Below, in pieces: positions 8,221 to 14,343 of a stretch of 14,940 nt of DNA. The notes below the pieces were generated by a model. That model was not told the DNA's origin and did not search any database. It saw nothing but the letters and a program-made list of their open reading frames with translations. Positions within the stretch are counted from its first letter, which is position 1. Every line of letters starts with the position of its first letter. The stretch is from an uncultured Candidatus Saccharibacteria bacterium (lineage in GTDB: Bacteria; Patescibacteriota; Saccharimonadia; Saccharimonadales; Saccharimonadaceae), in assembly GCA_937902295.1 (NCBI GenBank), contig CALGUM010000079.1, forward strand, positions 1 through 14,940. The letters run 5' to 3'. A program made the position numbers and the translations under genes.

Positions 8221-8784
8221 ATGAAAATAACGAAAAAAAAGAAAAAACAAAAAAAGTACATATCCCTCGCACTTCTGATTCTACTTCTTGTCGTATTCGT
8301 CCTGTACGGCTTTTACGTGTTAAATAAAGATGAAGAATCCTCTTCTCAAAAAGACGGAATCGCTTCTACTGAAAAGACCTCCAAAAAATCTTCAGGCTTG
8401 TCAAATCAGCAAGATATTGCGAAATCATCTGGAGATGAAAAAGCGGACACTGCTAAGAGTGACCCTAACGTTGATGCAAACGCCAATCCCGCAAACATTC
8501 CAACTAGCCAAGTCGCATCCGTTTCCATCACCAATCTAGAGCAAAGAGATGGTTCAGTATCTTATAGCGCTCAAGTCGAAGGCTTCTCTACTGGCTTATG
8601 TAGCGCAAGCTTTACAAGCAAATTAGGCAGGACAGTGGCTAAGACAACACAAATAAATAACAACACATGCAGTCAATCAATCAATGAAATGGAATTTGAC
8701 GCACTCGGTGAGTGGACATTAACCCTAAGGGTGTATCACGAAAACACTCAAGCAATTGCAGAAAGGAATGTGACAATCCAATGA
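8221..8784 (+). CDS. Small membrane-anchored surface protein with Ig-like C-terminal domain, function unknown
   Basis: This 187-residue protein starts with a run of lysines (5-12) followed by one hydrophobic helix (about 14-33), so it should be N-in/C-out anchored. There is no lipobox cysteine. Residues 36-95 are a low-complexity linker rich in S, K, D, A and N, probably crossing the wall. Residues 96-187 alternate in a beta-strand pattern and carry two cysteines (C127, C150) likely to form a disulfide, plus G-E-W-T-L-T-L-R-V-Y (163-172), typical of an immunoglobulin-like sandwich. I do not recognise a specific family. Its stop overlaps the ATG of the downstream hydrolase by 4 nt (ATGA), so the two are translationally coupled, and a perfect promoter lies upstream. 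A role as scaffold, chaperone or partner of the hydrolase is plausible but inferred. Confidence 0.8.
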   Translation: MKITKKKKKQKKYISLALLILLLVVFVLYGFYVLNKDEESSSQKDGIASTEKTSKKSSGLSNQQDIAKSSGDEKADTAKSDPNVDANANPANIPTSQVASVSITNLEQRDGSVSYSAQVEGFSTGLCSASFTSKLGRTVAKTTQINNNTCSQSINEMEFDALGEWTLTLRVYHENTQAIAERNVTIQ

Positions 8785-10553
8785 AAAAAATCCCCTTCTT
8801 GCATTTGTTTGTATTCGGGCTGCTAGCAGCCTCTATACTATTAATTCAGCAGCAGCCGACGCCTGCTGCTGCAGTTAGTGCAGCAGATTGGCGGGCGGGC
8901 AATATTATCAGTGATAGTCTTTTTTATGACAATAATGCTATGAGTGTGGGCGAAATTCAAAACTTTTTAAACAGTCTCGTACCTTTTTGTGACACGAATG
9001 GCTCACAACCAGCAAGAGAGTTTGGACGTGGAGATATTTCACGCGCTGAATACGCAAGGCGCGTTGGTTGGCCAGGGCCACCCTATGTTTGCTTAAAAGA
9101 CTACTACCAGGTTCCACGCAGCGACCAAATTATCAATAACTACTCTGGTCATAGACCTGCTGGTTCAATTAGCGCTGCAGAGATCATTAAACGCGCTGCT
9201 GATACTTATCGAGTGAGCCCTAAAGCTCTCCTTGTGCTGCTTCAAAAAGAGTCGCCAGGTCCCTTGCCACTAGATATATGGCCACTACAGAGCCAATACC
9301 GTAACGCTATGGGCTCCGGATGCCCAGATACAGCTCCATGTAATCCGCAGCTTGCAGGCTTTTATAATCAGATGATGTCGGGTGCGGAACGGTTTCGAGT
9401 CTACTATGACAATCCGGGATCATTTCGACACCAATCTGGACGTAATAATCTTGTCTACTATCACCCTGACCTCAATAGGTGCGGCAGTTCACAAGTATAC
9501 ATAGAGTCACGCGCTACGGCCGGCCTCTATAACTACACACCTTATCAGCCTAACCAGGCAGCACTTAATAACCTTAATGGCACAGGTGATAGCTGTAGTG
9601 CATACGGAAATCGTAATTTTTGGCGCATCTATTCAGCGTGGTTTGGGAGTACGCAAGGTGTTACGTGGTCAGGCCTTCAAGATCCACGAATTATGGTGGC
9701 GAATAAAAATACAAGCAAGGTTGACCCAGTTACAAACAATACTATCCAACATATTCCAGCTGGTCTTGAAATGCGCTTTGACACTAAGAGTGACGACTGC
9801 CTAAGGACGCGCCATGACACTCAGAACGGTAACAATGCATGTATTAAAATATCTAACCTATCGGAGTTCACACCTCAAACAAAACCCCTAAGCTCTACTG
9901 ATGACATTGAATACAGAAAAATCAATCAATTCACCTGCAAAGTAGACTTCACGAGGGACAATACAACCAATCCATGCCTGGACGCAGGTTTGGTGATCCA
10001 GTTTCAGCAAAAGGTCACCTCACTAGATGTAGATTATTTAGTGACAAAGCACGATAGTACTCATAACATCCCTACTGGCTTTCGCCAAGATAGACTGAGT
10101 GATCCCATAAAAGTAACCTGGAGTGCGCTCTTAGATCCAAGAATTATGGTAGCAGGTAGTAATACTCACAGTATAAACCCCTATACAAATGAAAAAATCA
10201 GAGATATCCCTGCAGGTACACAAATTAAATTTACTTCTAAGGCTGATGATTGCCTTCGCTCAGAAAATGACACTACTGGTAATGCGCATGAGTGCGTAAA
10301 GATACAATCGCTATCAGAGCTAAATCCTGCAATATCAAACCTATCACCTAATGGTGCTACGACCACAAAAGTAAGCACTCGATGGACTTGCAAGGTGGAC
10401 TACATGAGGGATAAGTTGACCGATGAGTGTGTCGGTGAATCATCTCAACAGCAATTCGTAAAGCAGACTACAGTCATGGGAGTCACCTACTTAATTACGT
10501 CAGAAGACAATGGTAAAAATACTTACGCATTTCGAGCTGATCGATTCAAGTAA
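8781..10553 (+). CDS. Secreted lysozyme-like hydrolase (Saccharibacteria 'hemagglutinin' type) with four C-terminal repeats
   Basis: The start at 8781 gives 590 residues. It is preferred over an in-frame ATG at 8712 because it begins a proper signal peptide (M-K-K, hydrophobic 5-22, A-A-A-V-S-A at 29-34), overlaps the upstream stop by 4 nt and follows a weak GAAAGG. Residues 36-291 form the core: N-I-I-S-D-S-L-F near the start, S-V-G-E-I-Q-N-F-L-N (55-64), an S-P-K-A-L-L-V-L-L-Q-K-E helix ending in E157, G-C-P-D-T-A-P-C (180-187), and Y-N-Y-T-P-Y-Q-P-N (250-258). This arrangement matches a family often annotated 'hemagglutinin'. The Q-K-E glutamate on a helix suggests a lysozyme/transglycosylase-like fold and peptidoglycan glycan cleavage, which is inferred. 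The core has six cysteines. Residues 297-590 carry four repeats related to those of the amidase. It could instead be a non-catalytic adhesin. Confidence 0.8.
   Translation: MKKIPFLHLFVFGLLAASILLIQQQPTPAAAVSAADWRAGNIISDSLFYDNNAMSVGEIQNFLNSLVPFCDTNGSQPAREFGRGDISRAEYARRVGWPGPPYVCLKDYYQVPRSDQIINNYSGHRPAGSISAAEIIKRAADTYRVSPKALLVLLQKESPGPLPLDIWPLQSQYRNAMGSGCPDTAPCNPQLAGFYNQMMSGAERFRVYYDNPGSFRHQSGRNNLVYYHPDLNRCGSSQVYIESRATAGLYNYTPYQPNQAALNNLNGTGDSCSAYGNRNFWRIYSAWFGSTQGVTWSGLQDPRIMVANKNTSKVDPVTNNTIQHIPAGLEMRFDTKSDDCLRTRHDTQNGNNACIKISNLSEFTPQTKPLSSTDDIEYRKINQFTCKVDFTRDNTTNPCLDAGLVIQFQQKVTSLDVDYLVTKHDSTHNIPTGFRQDRLSDPIKVTWSALLDPRIMVAGSNTHSINPYTNEKIRDIPAGTQIKFTSKADDCLRSENDTTGNAHECVKIQSLSELNPAISNLSPNGATTTKVSTRWTCKVDYMRDKLTDECVGESSQQQFVKQTTVMGVTYLITSEDNGKNTYAFRADRFK
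8847..8871 (+). other. Perfect 9-bp GC-rich hairpin in the signal-peptide coding region
   Basis: CAGCAGCAG (8847-8855), a 7-nt loop and CTGCTGCTG (8863-8871) form a perfect inverted repeat 66 nt after the start codon of the hydrolase. It encodes the end of the signal peptide, around Q-Q-Q-P-T-P-A-A-A. There is no following T run, so it is not a terminator. It may simply reflect Gln and Ala codons, or it may slow ribosomes during export. Confidence 0.5.
9669..10550 (+). repeat. Four protein repeats (A-B-A-B) in the C-terminal half of the hydrolase
   Basis: Numbered from the start at 8781, the units are A1 at 297-365 (9669-9875), B1 at 380-438 (9918-10094), A2 at 447-515 (10119-10325) and B2 at 530-590 (10368-10550). 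A1 and A2 share D-P-R-I-M-V-A, I-P-A-G, D-D-C-L-R-[TS] and S-E-[FL]. B1 and B2 share F/W-T-C-K-V-D-[FY]-x-R-D and end with F-R-x-D-R. Every unit has two cysteines: C340/C354, C386/C399, C491/C505 and C537/C550. The A units align with the amidase repeats (P-R-x-M ... L-R-T-x-H-D). The A-B pair seems to have duplicated as a block. Confidence 0.8.
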
Positions 10554-10573
10554 GCTGTACTAGGTAGCTTGCA

Positions 10574-12295
10574 TTAAAACTTTGGAAAAGCTCGTATCAA
10601 TCTTCGCTGATGCGCCCGGAGGTTATCAACAGGAATATACTGTAGGCGTAGCTCCTTTAGGTAGTCGCTATCAAAGATACGACTAGCGTCGGCAGGTTTA
10701 TATTCACGCCCAGTTCCAGAATAATAATCACGGAACTTATATGAACCGCCGACTACATTATCGGAAAGTTGTATATGCGCATTCGGGATATTGAAGCTGT
10801 CCGCAAAAATTAAACCGTGTAATGACGATGATAGTATCATTCTACACGAAGAAATGTTTTTTGCTACATTTTCGGGTGTGTCTAACGGAGATATAATCAT
10901 AAATCTTGGGTCATATTTTATTGACCGAACGATCGGAAGGTCTGCATCAATATAATGCACTACAACACCAATCTTATCCGTGCTATACGTGGCCTTGTCG
11001 TAAATTACACTAGCCAGAATCCCCGGATCACCCAAGACAATATTATCTTTATCAATTTTTAGACGATGCTTTGTTATTTCACCCCTTACGGCATGAAACT
11101 TTATATTTTGCATTCTATATGTCAGATTTTCATCTGGCTGCCGTATAAATCCACTGCCCCATATATTCAGGGTTTGCTGCCTCTCTTCGTCTGACAGTAT
11201 CTCGAGTATTGATCCCGCACCTGCTAATGTAGCCTCGTGAGGGGGCGCATATTCTGACCTGTAGCCAAACACTCTCATCAGTACATCTCTTGTTACTTCG
11301 TCTCCGAAGTTTGCTATATTACTGCCGTGATCATGCCACCAATATAATTTAATAGGACTCTTGCGTATGTTCAGATTTTTTTGGACATAATTCTTACGTA
11401 AGCCCTTTAGTGCTAAATACTGGTGCGTTATCAGACGTTTCAGCTTCGAATATCTCGTAGCTGTCCACACGGCATTATTGCGTGTTAAAAGCCACTCCTT
11501 CCTATACTCATAATACTTATCGTCGTGAGAGGCTTGCACGGTCATTGATGCCTCTTCCCATGGCTTTTTTATACCTGTGAAGTGGAAGAACACAAGGTCT
11601 TCTCCCGGACTCTTACCGCCATTAAACTGTGGAATAAAATTATATCTTGATGATATAACGTCGATCGTTATATCCTTTAGGTGTACATATTGAAAAAGAG
11701 AGAAAAGACTGTCGTCTCCCTTTCGTGGAATGTTTATAGTTAAAGATTCTGAATATAGATCCGCTATTTTTTCAAGTAATCCAATTTCAACCATTACCGA
11801 ATTATTAAAGTATACTATCCCTGACTGTATTCGCTTCGTCTTCTTTATACTGCCAGGCAGTTTCCAGTTTTTTTGAATAGCAGTCCAGTCACTACCGAAT
11901 ATTGAAGTATACTCACCATTCACCGGAGCACTCTCAACACCAGTGATACAGTCTACATGTTCTAGAAAAACATCTTCGCTCGTACATACTACATCACCAT
12001 CTATATACACAGAATAATCGTACCCTAATTTTACCAGGAGTGCGGGGCCGGCAAATAAATAGTAACACTCAATTGGATAGTCCCAAGTTTTCGTAAAAAT
12101 GTCACTAAGATCAATTTCGTGATATTGAATATTATTCGCTAATAGGAATTCTTTTTCTTCATGAGACATGCCTGAGCTCATAATAAATAGCTTTGCATCG
12201 GGCACGTATCCTCTAATTGATAGCAAGGAGATAGCAGCATTGCTAACATAACCGCTACTCGCAGTCGAAAAAAATATGGTATTACTGCTATTCAT
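10574..12295 (-). CDS. Bifunctional GT8-like glycosyltransferase fused to polysaccharide pyruvyl transferase
   Basis: This 573-residue cytoplasmic protein has two enzyme units. Residues 1-290 look like a family 8 (GT-A) glycosyltransferase: an F-F-S-T-A-S-S start, the metal-binding I-D-G-D (98-101), S-G-I-V-Y-F-N-N (158-165) and the family's closing H-F-T-G-I-K-K-P-W (238-246). Residues 313-573 look like the pyruvyl transferase family (PF04230; CsaB/WcaK type), which moves pyruvate from phosphoenolpyruvate to a sugar as a ketal. Features there are N-F-G-D-E (329-333), G-A-G-S-I-L (359-364), W-G-S-G (379-382), A-V-R-G (402-405), L-G-D-P (421-424) and S-S-S-L-H-G-L-I-F-A (489-498). It lies 16 nt downstream of the exporter ATPase gene, in one probable operon, so it likely adds and pyruvylates a sugar on the exported polymer. 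It ends 20 bp from the convergent hydrolase gene, with no convincing terminator between them. Confidence 0.85.
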   Translation of the reverse strand: MNSSNTIFFSTASSGYVSNAAISLLSIRGYVPDAKLFIMSSGMSHEEKEFLLANNIQYHEIDLSDIFTKTWDYPIECYYLFAGPALLVKLGYDYSVYIDGDVVCTSEDVFLEHVDCITGVESAPVNGEYTSIFGSDWTAIQKNWKLPGSIKKTKRIQSGIVYFNNSVMVEIGLLEKIADLYSESLTINIPRKGDDSLFSLFQYVHLKDITIDVISSRYNFIPQFNGGKSPGEDLVFFHFTGIKKPWEEASMTVQASHDDKYYEYRKEWLLTRNNAVWTATRYSKLKRLITHQYLALKGLRKNYVQKNLNIRKSPIKLYWWHDHGSNIANFGDEVTRDVLMRVFGYRSEYAPPHEATLAGAGSILEILSDEERQQTLNIWGSGFIRQPDENLTYRMQNIKFHAVRGEITKHRLKIDKDNIVLGDPGILASVIYDKATYSTDKIGVVVHYIDADLPIVRSIKYDPRFMIISPLDTPENVAKNISSCRMILSSSLHGLIFADSFNIPNAHIQLSDNVVGGSYKFRDYYSGTGREYKPADASRIFDSDYLKELRLQYIPVDNLRAHQRRLIRAFPKF

Positions 12296-12311
12296 ATATT
12301 TTCAAAACCTT

Positions 12312-13487
12312 TTAGTACGTACTGATACTATACGATTCCTCGGGCCTCCAGAACTGGTAGCCAACACCTTTTGATAAAGAGAAGGTGTGAATATTGTCAA
12401 AAAGTGCATAGTTTTTACTACGGTCTTTTCTCTTAACTGCCACATGAATGGCATATGAACCGTCAGGAAAGATATTATCAATATTTAGCTCTATTTTATT
12501 ACTTTTAGTAAGATCTATCTGTTCAGTCATATCTTCGCTTGTGAAGCGATAGACTATCTCTCCACTCTCTTTGGATATAGCGAACGTAAACACTATATCG
12601 CTTTTACGAAGTACTGACATAGGTTCAATAAATGTTGTAAACCTAAGACTTTTCGTGTCTTTACTTTGTTTAACATTACACTTAAAATATTTGTTTTCAT
12701 ACTCATCTTTTTTCTTTTGCGCCTTAACTTCCTGCTCAGAGTTCAACTCTCGGTAAATCTGTGCGATTTCTAGCGGTGTGCCAACAGTTAGCTCATGCCC
12801 TTTATCAATTAATGCAGCTTTTGTACAGAATTGCTGCACTGCATCCATAGAGTGAGTTACGAGAATAACAGTTTTATTTTCGCGCTTTAGCTGCGCAAAA
12901 TAGCTGTAGCACTTTCTTTGGAATGCTTCATCGCCTACAGCTAAAACTTCATCAAGAACCAATATGTCGGCATCTGCCCGAATCGCAATACTAAATGCAA
13001 GACGTACTTGCATACCACTAGAGTAATTCTTTAGCTTCTGATCCATAAATTTCTCTAGCTCTGCAAACTCTACGATATCATCGTACATCGCCTCCATCTC
13101 GTCGCGGCTAAAGCCTAGTAGCGCTCCGTTTAGGAAGACGTTCTCTCGCCCCGTAAGCTCGGGATTAAAACCTACGCCAAGCTCAATAAATGGTACGAGT
13201 GTTCCATTCACCTCTACGGCGCCTTTGTCGGGACTGTAGATACCTGCGAGTGTCTTGAGAAGCGTACTCTTGCCGCTTCCGTTGCGGCCGACAATTCCAA
13301 AGAAGTCTCCTTTTTCAATTTCAAAATCGAGCCCCCTTAGAACGTTTTGTATCTCGTAACCTTTTTTGCGATTGCGATTAAAAACTCCAACAACTGCTTG
13401 CTTGAGGCCAGAGTGTTGCTCATGCGGTAATTTAAAAGACTTGTGTAAATCTTTTACTGAAATAGCGATCTCTTTTTGCTTTACCAT
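12312..13487 (-). CDS. wzt: ABC transporter ATPase for polysaccharide export, Wzt-like with C-terminal domain
   Basis: The ATPase powers export of a lipid-linked glycan through the permease encoded just upstream. The start at 13487 (391 residues) is chosen because it follows the permease stop by one base and has a GGAG about 11 nt upstream; an in-frame start at 13559 would overlap the permease by 71 nt. Seen: Walker A G-R-N-G-S-G-K-S-T (67-75), signature Y-S-S-G-M-Q-V-R (155-162), Walker B I-L-V-L-D-E (175-180) and the switch histidine T-H-S (H212). The segment F-I-E-L-G-V-G-F-N-P-E-L-T-G-R-E-N (100-116) is typical of the teichoic acid/O-antigen exporter subfamily. Residues about 250-391 form an additional beta-rich domain like the Wzt C-terminal domain, which in O-antigen systems recognises the finished chain end. 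The substrate is not known; the pyruvyl transferase encoded next door suggests a pyruvylated glycan. Confidence 0.92.
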   Translation of the reverse strand: MVKQKEIAISVKDLHKSFKLPHEQHSGLKQAVVGVFNRNRKKGYEIQNVLRGLDFEIEKGDFFGIVGRNGSGKSTLLKTLAGIYSPDKGAVEVNGTLVPFIELGVGFNPELTGRENVFLNGALLGFSRDEMEAMYDDIVEFAELEKFMDQKLKNYSSGMQVRLAFSIAIRADADILVLDEVLAVGDEAFQRKCYSYFAQLKRENKTVILVTHSMDAVQQFCTKAALIDKGHELTVGTPLEIAQIYRELNSEQEVKAQKKKDEYENKYFKCNVKQSKDTKSLRFTTFIEPMSVLRKSDIVFTFAISKESGEIVYRFTSEDMTEQIDLTKSNKIELNIDNIFPDGSYAIHVAVKRKDRSKNYALFDNIHTFSLSKGVGYQFWRPEESYSISTY

Positions 13488-13488
13488 G

Positions 13489-14307
13489 CTACACTCTCTC
13501 CGCAAAATATTTTTGGTTCTTCTTGAAATACACCGCTGCAAGTACGATAACACCTCCAATTATCACGTATGGTAGAGCTAGGTATAGAGGGTTACTAAAT
13601 ATCTGATCTGCTGTAACCATATTTTCATAACCCACCACCTGTGCTCTTGCTTGCTGGAATAACACCGCGATAGGGCTCAACATTAACAATTGTGCCGCCA
13701 TTTGTCCACCCACATCTATCACCATCTGAAGCGGGTACAAAATTGGTGTTGCATAAAACAGACCCTGTAAAAACACCTCCCACAAGTGTGATATATCCCT
13801 GTATTTCACATACGCTGCCGAGAGGAAGAATGCTAATCCAAGTGAGAATGAATATATGAGTAATATCGTAAAAGGGAAAAGAAGAAGCGACCAGCCAAAG
13901 TTAACTCCATCAAACATCATGAAGATGAATACTACAATAAGATTCAACCCTAAGTTAATAAGTGCAGAGATTGTTCCCGATATGACAATAATATACTTAG
14001 GGAAATTAATCTTACGAATCAGATCGCCTCGCCCCACAATCGCCTGCATCCCTTGATTAGTTGACTCTGTAAAGAATGTCCACAGCACAAGTCCTAGTAG
14101 TAGTGCTACCGCAAAATGTGGTATTCCTGCGCCGAATCGCAAGAAATGTACGAATACGACAAATAGAATCGCAAAGAGCATAAGTGGCTTAAGAAGAGAC
14201 CATACATACCCCAGTACGGAACCTTGATATCGCAGTTTAAAGTCTGTAATGACGAGTTCACGCAAAAGTATGCGGTTTCGTCGACTCATGATGTTTGATA
14301 GTTTCAT
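13489..14307 (-). CDS. wzm: ABC-2 type polysaccharide export permease, Wzm/TagG-like
   Basis: This is the membrane half of the glycan exporter, which moves an undecaprenyl-linked or similar polymer across the cytoplasmic membrane. The start at 14307 gives 272 residues. A GTG at 14319 is also in frame, but the only good Shine-Dalgarno (GGAG, 6 nt from the ATG at 14307) would then lie inside the coding sequence. The N-terminal amphipathic part has R-E-L-V-I-T-D-F-K-L-R-Y-Q-G-S-V-L-G-Y-V-W-S-L-L-K-P, the classic opening of this family, and about six membrane helices follow. The motif K-Y-R-D-I-S-H (about residues 167-173) marks the conserved ABC-2 segment between helices. The length is normal for the family. 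It heads the operon permease, ATPase, GT8-pyruvyltransferase, and is divergent from a family 2 glycosyltransferase. Confidence 0.92.
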   Translation of the reverse strand: MKLSNIMSRRNRILLRELVITDFKLRYQGSVLGYVWSLLKPLMLFAILFVVFVHFLRFGAGIPHFAVALLLGLVLWTFFTESTNQGMQAIVGRGDLIRKINFPKYIIVISGTISALINLGLNLIVVFIFMMFDGVNFGWSLLLFPFTILLIYSFSLGLAFFLSAAYVKYRDISHLWEVFLQGLFYATPILYPLQMVIDVGGQMAAQLLMLSPIAVLFQQARAQVVGYENMVTADQIFSNPLYLALPYVIIGGVIVLAAVYFKKNQKYFAERV

Positions 14308-14310
14308 AAT
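14281..14310 (+). promoter_or_regulatory. Possible promoter for the rhamnosyltransferase-like gene
   Basis: TCGACT (14281-14286, four of six), an 18-nt spacer and CATAAT (14305-14310, five of six) give a start point near 14317 and a leader of about 27 nt that contains the AAGGA at 14332-14336. The 36-bp gap between the divergent starts also holds a GTATAC palindrome (14323-14328), which could act as a -10 (TATACT) for the permease gene on the minus strand, but no good -35 goes with it. Confidence 0.25.
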
Positions 14311-14343
14311 TATCTCCACTCAGTATACAATAAGGACTACATT

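Noticed and set aside
8330..8539. A 69-codon plus-strand frame overlapping the small anchored protein
   Set aside because: It lies in the low-complexity linker region of the real gene, is rich in L, K and P from frame-shifted repeats, and has no start signal of its own.
10545..10576. A possible bidirectional terminator between the convergent hydrolase and GT8-pyruvyltransferase genes
   Set aside because: Only a 5-bp AAGCT/AGCTT pairing with a 9-nt loop is visible and no T run follows on either strand. Too weak to call.
13488..13559. A longer form of the exporter ATPase starting at 13559
   Set aside because: It would add 24 residues unlike the family and overlap the permease by 71 nt. The ATG at 13487 has a Shine-Dalgarno and sits one base after the permease stop.
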